Positions 1 to 6,855 are shown, numbered from the stretch's first letter. The stretch: 8,985 nt of DNA from Chloroflexota bacterium (GCA_024640485.1 JAHEEY010000174.1:1-8985), one strand, 5' to 3'. Numbers and translations are program-made. The notes: a model not told the origin generated them from the letters alone.

Positions 1-1387
1 GGCGGGCACGGAAATCGGCCCGGCGGACGCGCAGCCCCACATCGGTTCCCCAAAATCTGAAAGTGACCGCGTCGCCCGACTCACTGATGTCGGCGCCGTA
101 CTCTGGGGAGAAGCGCCAATTGCCCGTGTACTTCTGTGTTGGGGTGTCAGGCCGGGCTAGATGGAACCCGGGCAAGGCGGTATCGACGTCGATGCCAGCT
201 AGAAAAGCTTTCAGCTCGGGCTCAAGCGCTCGGCCGGAGATGGCGAACCCCCATTTGGGGTTGTCCTGGGCCGCAGCCGGCTGCCAATGCTCCAGAAACA
301 TGACCCCCATCCAGGGCCATTCAAGCTGCGCTCTGCGCAGCCCCTCGACTGTGCGCTCTATCTGCTCATCTGAACTGGACTGTCCCCAGATAGACGGTTC
401 TCCTTGCCAGGTATCGTCTAGCGCGTTCCAGCCCCAATTCCCTGCCCACACCGCCTTGTGGGCGTCACCGTTCTGGTCCATGGTCTCGCGGAGCAGGATG
501 GCCCGGCTGAAATTGAGCCTGTTCAGCGCGACAGCCCGATCATCAGGTCCGCTGTAGAAGCCGTATGGTTTGCCAGCGGCGATGTCAAAGGAATCGGCCG
601 CGCCGGCATCGTATATTTGCTGAAGGAAGATCGGGTCAGCCAAATTCATGGGGCCCGTCTCGCTGGTGGGGGCTAGAGGCGCGGCAATGATGACGGCATC
701 GGGATCTGCAGATCGGACATCCCGGGCTGCTGCCGTCAGCAGGGCGGCGTACTCGGCAGCGTTGACCGGCTGCCCTCCCCAGTGACTGGTCAAATTAGGC
801 TCATCCCAAATGATGTAATACGCAAGTTCATCGGCATATCGAGCCGCGAACTGTCCCGCCCACCGGGCGAATTCGGCTGGATCAGCTGGGGGGGAGAACT
901 GCGATGAAGGATCGCCGTCCAGCAGGGGGACCAAGATGAACCCATGAGCGGAGGCGGCTTGAATGAGCCGGTCGCTTTCGCGCCAGTCGAACTGCTCGTT
1001 GAAATAAAACGACTGCTTTAGATATCGAACCCCAAGTTCCCCAATCCGCTCCAGATTCGCCTCAACCGCATCGTCATCATACTGGTCCAGGCTGACATTA
1101 AGCCCCAGGACCGGACCGCCGCCAAACATCGGCTCGGGCAGCCCGTTGATCATCCCCCTATGGGTAAATTGTTGGCGCAAGATGAGGGCGCCCAGTGACA
1201 GCAGTGCCGCTGCAGCCAGAGCCAGCAGAAGTACAGTGAGAATTCGCGGTCGCAGGCTGGTAATCTTCATATCGAGCGTTTCGCCACCTGAAAGCTGCAG
1301 ATCCCTGGATTGCCTAGGGTGAGAGCTGTTGGGCTTGCCTGGTTGAGCATTGCTTTGTGTTCGGCCATCGCAGAATTCGGATGGCAT
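1..1387 (-). CDS. Membrane-anchored TIM-barrel glycoside hydrolase-like protein (partial, C-terminus beyond left edge)
   Basis: The frame is open from the left edge to a TGA near 1425, giving about 462 visible residues. A short polar N-tail precedes one hydrophobic helix (about residues 50-70), which suggests a type II anchor or uncleaved signal and an extracytoplasmic catalytic part. The body reads like a clan GH-A barrel (GH5/GH39-like): 'GLNVS' strand near 96-99, 'IIWDEPNL' at 192-199 with E196 matching the acid/base of the WNEPN motif, and 'VWAGNWGWN' at 313-321 where strand 7 normally carries the nucleophile Glu. Here that position appears to be Asn317. A beta-sandwich-like tail starts near residue 420 ('YTGNWRFSPEYGADISESGD') and is cut off. 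I chose ATG 1387 because GGAG lies 8 nt upstream and it leaves only 43 bp after the previous gene. ATG 1270, just before the hydrophobic helix, is the alternative. It is probably the last known member of the minus-strand operon. Substrate unknown; it may be a carbohydrate-binding pseudoenzyme. Confidence 0.75.
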   Translation of the reverse strand, partial: MPSEFCDGRTQSNAQPGKPNSSHPRQSRDLQLSGGETLDMKITSLRPRILTVLLLALAAAALLSLGALILRQQFTHRGMINGLPEPMFGGGPVLGLNVSLDQYDDDAVEANLERIGELGVRYLKQSFYFNEQFDWRESDRLIQAASAHGFILVPLLDGDPSSQFSPPADPAEFARWAGQFAARYADELAYYIIWDEPNLTSHWGGQPVNAAEYAALLTAAARDVRSADPDAVIIAAPLAPTSETGPMNLADPIFLQQIYDAGAADSFDIAAGKPYGFYSGPDDRAVALNRLNFSRAILLRETMDQNGDAHKAVWAGNWGWNALDDTWQGEPSIWGQSSSDEQIERTVEGLRRAQLEWPWMGVMFLEHWQPAAAQDNPKWGFAISGRALEPELKAFLAGIDVDTALPGFHLARPDTPTQKYTGNWRFSPEYGADISESGDAVTFRFWGTDVGLRVRRADFRAR

Positions 1388-1430
1388 CGGTAAGGCTCCA
1401 ACCTGAAGCCATACCAAATGCCTGATTCAA

Positions 1431-3170
1431 CTAGGGAATTTCGTCTAACAGCAGCCGTTCGAATTCGCGTGGAATTGGGAGATCCTCATCGTCTGTCGAG
1501 TCAGATGGCTCAGTGGGGCTCGACTGGTCTAGAATGGTCCAGGTCGGATGGCTGCTGACCGCATCATCCTGTGTAATACGACGGCTTTCCTGGGTTTCAA
1601 TGTTGAGCATATACAGGGCGTCGTTAAAGATGAAGGCGATATCCCGTCCATCGGGGCTCCAGGCCATGAACTGCTGTTCTCTGGGGAAGAGACTGTTCTC
1701 ACCCGCAGGCGGGTAGATTTGGCGGCCGTTGCTGCCGTCCTGATCGATAAGCCACAGCGTGTAGCTGCTCCGCAGACTGTTAAGCGGATCGCTGCTCTTC
1801 AAAAAGGCGATCTGGCTGTCAGCCGATCTGGCACCACCGATACCTCTTCGGGCGGGGGTCCAATGCATATGGGACCACATCCCCGATTGTTCCACGAAGC
1901 GGCCGGTGAGCCCATTGGTGACGTCAACAACCCAACTGTCAAAGGCCATTTCTTCCGGATCCTGGCTGCTGTGATTCGTAAACGCCAGGAATCTGCCGTC
2001 GGCAGACCAGCTCAGGGTGGGTACCCAAACCCAGTCAAGCAGCGTATTGTATTCAGTAAAGCGCTGCAGCTGGATATGCTGCTGGCTGCTTGACGCAGCT
2101 TCGGGATCGATCAAGCCCACTTCGTTGGCAAAGCTGTAGGCGATATAGCGTCCCGTGGGTGACCAGGCGTAATTGCCGCCCCACCAGCCATAGGTTGCTG
2201 GATATGCTTCCACAACTTGTTCCGGTTCAAATGGCATCTCAGGATCTGCGGATAAACCGCCAATCCATAGATCATTGTTTGCCTCCCAACCTGGGGGCAG
2301 GCTGGTGGAGTTCGCCGTTGTGAACGCGATCTGATTGTCCTGGCTGGGATTCCAACCGGCCCAGAGGACATTGCGTATGTCGAGTTCCCGGGGTTCGGAC
2401 AGCCGCTCGGTGCCGATAATCCAAAGGCTGTTGTTGAAACTGCTGGTGTCAGTGGTGATCCGGGTGTAGAGCAAATTTCTGCCGTCGGGAGAGAGCGAAA
2501 AGACCCTTCCGTCCAGCCGTCCGCCGCTGTTCAGCTGTTCCGGGAATGCCGTCAAACCGCGCAGGACGACCGCGGTGCCGTCGCTGATATATGCCAGAAT
2601 GCCGTTGAAGGAGAAATTACTGCCGGAAGAGCCGATGCCGATCATGACGATCTCATCTTGTGCCGCCTCTATCATCGCGACTTGAGTTACCCAGCGCTCC
2701 GATTCAAGCCCATCCCGATAAACGATGCGGATAGTTTCCTCTTGAAGGCCTTCTTGGCCTCCCTGAACGATGATAGGAGGCGCATCCGCTCCCATGGATT
2801 CGTTGCGCACGATTTTGCGTTCAAAGGGGATGCTCTTGAGCAAGGTGTCAGTTTCTTCGACCACACGAACAACCAAGATAGTCTGCTCGTCGACGAGTGG
2901 GGTGAACAAGGGTGGGGTGACTTCATCCGCTTCGCTGAGCTCGATGCCCGCCTCGACGAGGAGTTCTCGGACCGTGGTAGAATCACTGGTCAAGCTGTGG
3001 CTCTGGCCGTCAACCATCAGGTGAACAGTCCTGGGTCCAGAAGCGCTGCTGTCAGGCAGCGTGGTTGTACAGCTGGACAGCAGCAGGAAGGTAACGATCA
3101 ACAAGCCGCAGATGATCAAAGCTCTCGCAAAACCCGCTGCTTGTCGGCACCATCTTGTCAAATTGAGCAC
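1431..3170 (-). CDS. Lipoprotein with DUF348-like, G5 and TolB/WD40-type beta-propeller repeats
   Basis: A 579-residue protein with a GTG start, beginning 4 bp after the stop of the DUF2267-like gene, so translational coupling is likely. The N-terminus has basic residues, a hydrophobic helix (17-33) and a lipobox L31-S32-S33-C34, predicting lipidation at Cys34. Residues about 47-103 ('VHLMVDGQSHSLTSDSTTVR' onward) resemble the DUF348 ubiquitin-like domain seen beside G5 in Rpf/YabE-type cell-wall proteins. Residues about 104-178 resemble a G5 domain. From about 188 to 547 there are repeated propeller blades of PD40/TolB type: 'SLSPDGRNLLYT' (225-236), 'WNPSQDNQIAFT' (273-284), 'WSPTGRYIAYS' (336-346), 'WSADGRFLAFT' (388-398) and 'WSPDGRDIAFI' (504-514). 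An acidic Ser/Thr-rich tail follows. It probably binds glycan or protein at the cell surface; no enzyme motif is visible. Function is inferred from domains only. Confidence 0.85.
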   Translation of the reverse strand: MLNLTRWCRQAAGFARALIICGLLIVTFLLLSSCTTTLPDSSASGPRTVHLMVDGQSHSLTSDSTTVRELLVEAGIELSEADEVTPPLFTPLVDEQTILVVRVVEETDTLLKSIPFERKIVRNESMGADAPPIIVQGGQEGLQEETIRIVYRDGLESERWVTQVAMIEAAQDEIVMIGIGSSGSNFSFNGILAYISDGTAVVLRGLTAFPEQLNSGGRLDGRVFSLSPDGRNLLYTRITTDTSSFNNSLWIIGTERLSEPRELDIRNVLWAGWNPSQDNQIAFTTANSTSLPPGWEANNDLWIGGLSADPEMPFEPEQVVEAYPATYGWWGGNYAWSPTGRYIAYSFANEVGLIDPEAASSSQQHIQLQRFTEYNTLLDWVWVPTLSWSADGRFLAFTNHSSQDPEEMAFDSWVVDVTNGLTGRFVEQSGMWSHMHWTPARRGIGGARSADSQIAFLKSSDPLNSLRSSYTLWLIDQDGSNGRQIYPPAGENSLFPREQQFMAWSPDGRDIAFIFNDALYMLNIETQESRRITQDDAVSSHPTWTILDQSSPTEPSDSTDDEDLPIPREFERLLLDEIP

Positions 3171-3174
3171 AATC

Positions 3175-3579
3175 TCAGGCCTGCAGCCAGAACTTGCTTA
3201 CGTCGGGCGATAAAGCATTCCCCACCAGCGTTATAAGTTCCGAGTCAATCAATTCCTTTACCGCGTGAAATACCGCGGCAGTGGGGTAACGGGCAAAATT
3301 TACGTTGGTGTTGCCGCTGCGCCGGGCGACTTGATTGAGGAACTCTTCAACGCTCTGCCCGCTGTTGTTGAAATGGGCCAGCCAGAACACCCGGTTGAGC
3401 GTAGCGCCGAGTTCTGCGGGCAGCCCCTTCGCCAGTCGTTTCTTGGTCTTGCGGTCCAGATTGATTCCCAATGTAGACAGGACAGCATAGTTCCAACGCT
3501 CCGCTTGTGCCTGAGTGAGGAGTTTTCCGTTTTGTTGTATTTGTTGATAGAAACCGCTTAATTCGATAGTTTGATTCAT
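3175..3579 (-). CDS. DUF2267-like small protein
   Basis: A 134-residue, helix-rich protein without signal peptide or membrane segment, so cytoplasmic. Two similar helical halves can be seen, 'ERWNYAVLSTLGINLDRKTK' then 'KGLPAELGATLNRVFW' and later 'SVEEFLNQVARRSG' then 'AAVFHAVKELI'. This matches the layout of DUF2267 proteins (an AraC-independent, poorly understood helical family with 'LP.EL' and 'EEFL..VA' signatures). The start was set at ATG 3579 because GGAGG lies 4 nt upstream and a promoter just upstream would start the RNA near 3592. The longer reading from ATG 3636 would include the promoter and adds 19 residues with no fold-like pattern. It is first in the minus-strand unit; the next gene starts 4 bp downstream. 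The biochemical role is unknown, and family assignment is by pattern memory. Confidence 0.75.
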   Translation of the reverse strand: MNQTIELSGFYQQIQQNGKLLTQAQAERWNYAVLSTLGINLDRKTKKRLAKGLPAELGATLNRVFWLAHFNNSGQSVEEFLNQVARRSGNTNVNFARYPTAAVFHAVKELIDSELITLVGNALSPDVSKFWLQA

Positions 3580-3583
3580 TGTG

Positions 3584-3588
3584 CCTCC
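3584..3588 (-). promoter_or_regulatory. Ribosome binding site deciding the DUF2267-like start
   Basis: GGAGG on the minus strand, 4 nt before ATG 3579. It supports this start over the upstream ATG at 3636. Confidence 0.75.
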
Positions 3589-3598
3589 GCTTTCCGAT

Positions 3599-3627
3599 GT
3601 TGTACCTCGGCTGTTTTGTGCAGTCAA
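3599..3627 (-). promoter_or_regulatory. Sigma-70-type promoter of the minus-strand operon
   Basis: Read on the minus strand, a -35 box TTGACT (3627-3622, 5 of 6 to consensus) and a -10 box TACAAC (3604-3599, 4 of 6) are separated by exactly 17 bp. A transcript would begin near 3592, leaving a leader of about 12 nt that contains the GGAGG before ATG 3579. Placement is by inspection only. Confidence 0.6.
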
Positions 3628-3653
3628 GGGTTGCATGCCTCTCCAAAGTGGCC

Positions 3654-3674
3654 TGGTTCAGACGTTCCGAACCA
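3654..3674. repeat. Inverted repeat in the divergent intergenic region
   Basis: TGGTTC (3654-3659) and GAACCA (3669-3674) form a 6-bp dyad with a 9-bp centre, lying upstream of the minus-strand -35 box and immediately followed by the palindrome ACCATGGT (3671-3678). It could be an operator for the leftward operon. A short dyad like this can also arise by chance. Confidence 0.3.
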
Positions 3675-3709
3675 TGGTCAAATCAGTAAAAAATCATAAA
3701 CCGTTAACA

Positions 3710-3726
3710 CTGGACAAAATATCCAG
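3710..3726. repeat. Short dyad upstream of the rplY promoter
   Basis: CTGGA (3710-3714) and TCCAG (3722-3726) are inverted around a 7-bp AT-rich centre, 8 bp upstream of the proposed rplY -35 box. Possible regulator site; weak on its own. Confidence 0.25.
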
Positions 3727-3733
3727 CGAAATA

Positions 3734-3763
3734 TTGGCGATCTTGAGGTAGTTTTGATATACT
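3734..3763 (+). promoter_or_regulatory. Promoter of rplY (extended -10)
   Basis: A -35-like TTGGCG (3734-3739) is followed after 18 bp by TATACT (3758-3763), preceded by TGA to give an extended -10 (TGATATACT). Transcription would begin near 3770, giving a leader of about 109 nt before ATG 3879. The same two hexamers recur, with a 17-bp spacer, before the STAND gene. Confidence 0.55.
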
Positions 3764-3771
3764 TTCTCGTT

Positions 3772-3797
3772 GGCATCTCTATTGGCAATAAGATGCC
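3772..3797 (+). promoter_or_regulatory. Hairpin at the start of the rplY leader
   Basis: GGCATCT (3772-3778) pairs with AGATGCC (3791-3797). Inside lies TATTGGCAATA (3780-3790), which can add three pairs and close a 5-nt loop. The hairpin falls at the predicted 5' end of the mRNA and is not followed by a U-tract, so it is not a terminator. It could stabilise the RNA or take part in feedback control, but neither can be shown here. Confidence 0.45.
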
Positions 3798-3865
3798 TAC
3801 CCTGAATGCCTAAGATAAATTTCATGGTAGAAAATTTTCCCTCAATTCCGAGGGGTTTACAAGTT

Positions 3866-3869
3866 GAGG
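3866..3869 (+). promoter_or_regulatory. Ribosome binding site of rplY
   Basis: GAGG lies 9 nt before ATG 3879. A TTG at 3864 in the same frame overlaps this site, so ATG 3879 is the better start. Confidence 0.6.
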
Positions 3870-3878
3870 AATAAGAGA

Positions 3879-4520
3879 ATGTCTGATCGAATAAGTATTG
3901 TTGCTGAGCCTCGCGCTGTGGTGGGCAAAAAGGTGAAACAGCTGCGGCAACAGGGGTGGATACCAGCCGTAGTTTATGGCCAAGGCACGCCAGTAAATAT
4001 CAAGGTCGAGAATGCCCCGCTGCGACGTGCGCTGCGAAAAGCTGGTGCCAATGACCTGCTGGATGTGGTATTGGGTGACTCGAATTACACTGTGTTGGCA
4101 CGTGAAGTTCAGAGACATGTGACTCGCGGCGATTTGATCCATGTCGATTTCCTTGAAGTTGACCTGAAGGTCACCATCTCCGCCGAGGCACAACTTGTCG
4201 CGGTTGGCAGCTCTGGCCTGGTCTCAGAAGGTGTCGCTGTTTTGGCGCTGCGAGCAGTTGAGATTGAATGTCTGCCAGAAGCATTGGTCGACCAGCTTGA
4301 AGTAGACCTCAGCCTGATCGACTCCGTTGACGGCGTGCTTCATGTCGCTGACTTGGTTCCGCCCAAGGGTGTCATCATCAACACCGACCCCGAAACAGTG
4401 GTGGCTCGTTTTGAGCGCTTCCGTGAAGAGGTTGCTGAAACTGAAGAGGATGAATACGAAGCTGCAGCCGACTCAGTGGAAGTCATCAGAAAAGAGCGAG
4501 AAGACGAATTCGAGGACTAA
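3879..4520 (+). CDS. rplY: 50S ribosomal protein L25 (CTC/TL5 type)
   Basis: A 213-residue protein that binds 5S rRNA in the large ribosomal subunit. The N-terminal L25 domain (about 1-92) shows the typical start 'EPRAVVGKKVKQLRQQGWIP', then 'AVVYGQG' and 'LAREVQRHVTRGDLIHVDFL'. A second beta-rich TL5/CTC domain follows (about 95-183, including 'VADLVPPKGVIINTDPETVV'). The end is a highly acidic tail (about 187-213, 'EETEEDEYE'-like composition). This longer two-domain form is usual outside the Gammaproteobacteria, where L25 is about 95 residues. The gene has its own promoter, leader and intrinsic terminator, so it appears to be a single-gene transcript between a divergent operon and a glycosyltransferase gene. 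No key part is missing. Confidence 0.95.
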   Translation: MSDRISIVAEPRAVVGKKVKQLRQQGWIPAVVYGQGTPVNIKVENAPLRRALRKAGANDLLDVVLGDSNYTVLAREVQRHVTRGDLIHVDFLEVDLKVTISAEAQLVAVGSSGLVSEGVAVLALRAVEIECLPEALVDQLEVDLSLIDSVDGVLHVADLVPPKGVIINTDPETVVARFERFREEVAETEEDEYEAAADSVEVIRKEREDEFED

Positions 4521-4549
4521 ACCTCCGAACTTCGCAATCGAAAGCTTAC

Positions 4550-4580
4550 AAAGGCTGGAACCTAGTTCCAGCCTTTTTTG
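4550..4580 (+). terminator. Intrinsic terminator after rplY
   Basis: GGCTGGAAC (4553-4561) pairs with GTTCCAGCC (4565-4573) in a 9-bp GC-containing stem with a CTA loop, flanked by AA on the left and followed by six T (4574-4579). It begins about 30 bp after the rplY stop, a textbook rho-independent signal. Confidence 0.9.
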
Positions 4581-4612
4581 TTACCAAGCCTCAGCGGTAC
4601 TTCCTGCCCGTT

Positions 4613-4642
4613 TTCGCACCACCAGATGGACCGAGTTACAAT
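4613..4642 (+). promoter_or_regulatory. Proposed promoter of the glycosyltransferase gene giving a leaderless mRNA
   Basis: TACAAT (4637-4642, 5 of 6 to the -10 consensus) lies 7 nt before ATG 4650. A weak -35-like TTCGCA (4613-4618) lies 18 bp upstream. The start of transcription would coincide with the A of the ATG. No Shine-Dalgarno sequence precedes ATG 4650 or the in-frame ATG 4626. Confidence 0.45.
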
Positions 4643-4649
4643 TTCTGCT

Positions 4650-6662
4650 ATGAACTATTGGATCCAAAGAGCATCACTGATCCTGATCTTACTGGTCGCT
4701 GCCGCGCTTCGAATGAGTGGGATCGATTGGGACAATTACGATCATCACCATCCTGATGAACGGTACATAACCTGGGTTGCTACCACGATTGAATGGCCTG
4801 ATGATTGGTCTACTGCTTTTTCGCCGACTGATTCAACTTTTAATCCCTACTTCTGGCCTAAAGATGCCGCCAGCGACGGCATTGAGGTGCTGAAGGACGA
4901 ACCACGGAAGTATGCTTATGGGCATTTGCCTCTCTACTTAGGCACTGCCGCGACCAGGCTTGCCGAAAGGGCTGGGGAGACCTGGGCTCCCCTGTTGCCT
5001 TCCAGCTGGCTGTTTACAACCGATGTGCTCAATGCCACAGATCTGGTTGAGTACCGGCATCTGACAGCGGTCGCCCGGTTGCTGACTGCTTTGGTGGATG
5101 TTGGTACGGTTTGGCTTATCTTCCTGTTGGGGCGCCACCTGTACGGCCCTGCGGTCGGCCTGCTCGCCTCGTCGTTCCTGGCGCTTAATGTGATGCATGT
5201 GCAGCTGTCACATTTTTTCACTGCAGATCCTTACATGACCTTCTTCGTGGTCGCTTCCGTCTACCTGATGGTCAGGGGGGTCGTCCCAAAGCGTGGGAGC
5301 GTCGAGGGGTCTTTGTCCTCACGGCGATCGCTGCTCTTCCTCCATCTGGCCGCCGCCGCCGCCGGGCTGGCTGTGGGCTCGAAATTCGCCGCAATTCTGC
5401 TGGTGCTGCCGCTGCTGGCGGCTGTATATCTGAGCGTCAAAAGGCGGCTGGGGTGGACATTGCTTACCCTTGGGGCCACGTTGGCCCTAGCCTTCATCAT
5501 AACCAACCCGTTCGCGCTGCTGGACAACTCGTGCGAGGTGGTGACACCTTCAGCTGTCATCGGGCCAATTTCAATCCCGGCGATCAATTGGGGCTCTTGC
5601 TTCCTGGACAATATCGGCACCCAGGGAGCCATGGTCCGCGGTGACCTTGACCTGCCTTTCACCCGGCAGTACCGGGGAACGGCGCCGTTTCTATACTTCG
5701 CTGAAATGCAGCTTCGCTGGGGCATGGGGCCGATCCTGGGGCTGCTGGCTTTCCTCGGGTTTGGCTGGATAGCATGGCAGACCATGCGCCGCCTTGATCT
5801 CAGGAGATGGCGGCTTGGCGTGGCGGCAGTGGCTGCCGAGGCTGAACCTGGATCTGTGATCTTGCTTGCCTGGGCACTCCCCTTCTTTCTGTCAACCGGC
5901 AGTTTTTATGTCAAGTTCATGCGCTACCTGATGCCTTTGACACCATTTCTGATGCTGTTTGCGGCAGCAATGTTGTGGCAGTGGCGTCAGCAGCGATGGC
6001 GATCTGCGGTAGTCGGGTTGGCCCTGATTGCCACAGCCCTTTATGCCCTCAGTTTCGTCAATATGTATCAAACGGCGCATCCGTGGGCGGCTGCTTCCCA
6101 ATGGATTTACGCCAATGTCAGCCCGGGGGCAACGATCCTGAGCGAGCAGTGGGATGATGCCTTACCAGTCTCATTGCTAGTCGACGGCCAGAGCAGGCGT
6201 CGTTCTGAGTTCCAAGATATGCAGCTCACCTGGCTGAGCAAAACCGCTGATCACGATGATGCCGCCAAGCTGGACGCGAATCTGGAGCGGTTGGCAGCCG
6301 CTGACTATCTGACCGTAGTCTCGAACCGGATCTATGGTGTCGTACCCCGGCTTCCTGATGAATACCCCATTTCCAGCCAATACCATCAGCTGCTGTTCGA
6401 TGGTGCGTTAGGTTATGAAGCGGCGGCTGTCTTCGGCCGATTCCCTAATGTGGGGAACTTCGCCATGAAGCCAGACTATTTTGAGTGGCCAGGACTGCGG
6501 CCGCCGTCTCTGGTAGAGCGGTTTCTGGACGGCACCCCCGGAGTAAATTGGGGCAGGGTAGATGAGAGCTTCACAGTGTATGATCAGCCGTTGACCATCC
6601 TGTTCGAGAACGTGGGCAAGAAGAGCGCCGAAGAGATGAGGCTGTTGTTTGCCGTTGACTAG
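4650..6662 (+). CDS. GT39-type polytopic membrane glycosyltransferase (PMT/ArnT-like, GT-C fold)
   Basis: A 670-residue membrane protein expected to move a sugar from a polyprenyl-phosphate donor to a protein or glycan on the outer face of the membrane. After a first helix (about 5-21) comes an acidic loop with 'DNYDHHHPDERY' (28-39). The Asp/Glu pair of 'HPDE' (34-37) fits the catalytic D-E motif of the first outer loop in GT39/GT83 enzymes. Further hydrophobic segments lie near 140-165, 166-183, 194-209, 228-262, 267-290, 357-377, 401-418, 423-443 and 452-470. 'HFFTADPYMTFF' (188-199) is another family-like motif. The loop 291-340 has two cysteines (295, 317) that could pair. The soluble C-terminal part (about 475-670) contains 'WDDALP' (501-506) and ends with 'DESFTVYDQP' (638-647) and 'ILFEN', as I recall from Chloroflexota homologues. 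ATG 4650 was chosen from the -10 box; ATG 4626 in frame is the alternative. Acceptor and sugar are unknown. Confidence 0.88.
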   Translation: MNYWIQRASLILILLVAAALRMSGIDWDNYDHHHPDERYITWVATTIEWPDDWSTAFSPTDSTFNPYFWPKDAASDGIEVLKDEPRKYAYGHLPLYLGTAATRLAERAGETWAPLLPSSWLFTTDVLNATDLVEYRHLTAVARLLTALVDVGTVWLIFLLGRHLYGPAVGLLASSFLALNVMHVQLSHFFTADPYMTFFVVASVYLMVRGVVPKRGSVEGSLSSRRSLLFLHLAAAAAGLAVGSKFAAILLVLPLLAAVYLSVKRRLGWTLLTLGATLALAFIITNPFALLDNSCEVVTPSAVIGPISIPAINWGSCFLDNIGTQGAMVRGDLDLPFTRQYRGTAPFLYFAEMQLRWGMGPILGLLAFLGFGWIAWQTMRRLDLRRWRLGVAAVAAEAEPGSVILLAWALPFFLSTGSFYVKFMRYLMPLTPFLMLFAAAMLWQWRQQRWRSAVVGLALIATALYALSFVNMYQTAHPWAAASQWIYANVSPGATILSEQWDDALPVSLLVDGQSRRRSEFQDMQLTWLSKTADHDDAAKLDANLERLAAADYLTVVSNRIYGVVPRLPDEYPISSQYHQLLFDGALGYEAAAVFGRFPNVGNFAMKPDYFEWPGLRPPSLVERFLDGTPGVNWGRVDESFTVYDQPLTILFENVGKKSAEEMRLLFAVD

Positions 6663-6754
6663 TCGGCCCCAAAGCATGTTCAAACGAGATCGACTTGATC
6701 TGTTGGCCTTGCTTTGGGTTTATCTGGCCCGCGAGCGCTTCTCACACAAAAAAC

Positions 6755-6784
6755 GACCACCATTGTATCGTTACCATGGTGGTC
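6755..6784 (+). terminator. Terminator-like hairpin after the glycosyltransferase gene
   Basis: GACCACCAT (6755-6763) pairs with ATGGTGGTC (6776-6784). GTA (6765-6767) and TAC (6772-6774) extend the stem across one mismatch to a TCGT loop. A run of six A precedes it (6748-6753) and ATTTCTTCTTT follows, so it could stop transcription from either side, though the T-tract is broken. It lies about 92 bp after the glycosyltransferase stop. Confidence 0.55.
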
Positions 6785-6828
6785 ATTTCTTCTTTGAACT
6801 CCATCCCAAACAAAGGCTCCTAAAGAGT

Positions 6829-6840
6829 ACTCAATTGAGT
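6829..6840. repeat. Perfect 12-bp palindrome upstream of the STAND gene
   Basis: ACTCAATTGAGT is its own reverse complement over 12 bases. It lies about 120 bp before the proposed -35 box of the STAND gene. It is a candidate dimeric regulator site; no binding protein can be named. Confidence 0.35.
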
Positions 6841-6855
6841 GATACCTTTCATCAC
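6839..6855. repeat. GTGAT/ATCAC dyad
   Basis: GTGAT (6839-6843) and ATCAC (6851-6855) are inverted around 7 bp, and TCAC-GTTT-GTGA (6852-6863) overlaps its right arm. Together with the neighbouring palindrome this makes a dyad-rich stretch. The spacing does not fit a CRP site. Confidence 0.25.

Noticed and set aside
63..557. Plus-strand frame of 164 codons
   Set aside because: It lies opposite the glycosidase-like gene, is rich in Ser/Arg/Cys, and has no recognisable domain. It is an antisense shadow.
2658..3236. Plus-strand frame of 192 codons
   Set aside because: It is antisense to the lipoprotein gene, whose lipobox, G5 and propeller patterns are clear, and its own translation shows no family pattern.
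5261..5785. Minus-strand frame of 174 codons
   Set aside because: It lies opposite the transmembrane part of the GT39 gene, and its composition is typical of a shadow frame.
6839..6855. CRP-type binding site
   Set aside because: The half-sites GTGA and TCAC are 9 bp apart and lack the outer T and A of the TGTGA-N6-TCACA consensus.
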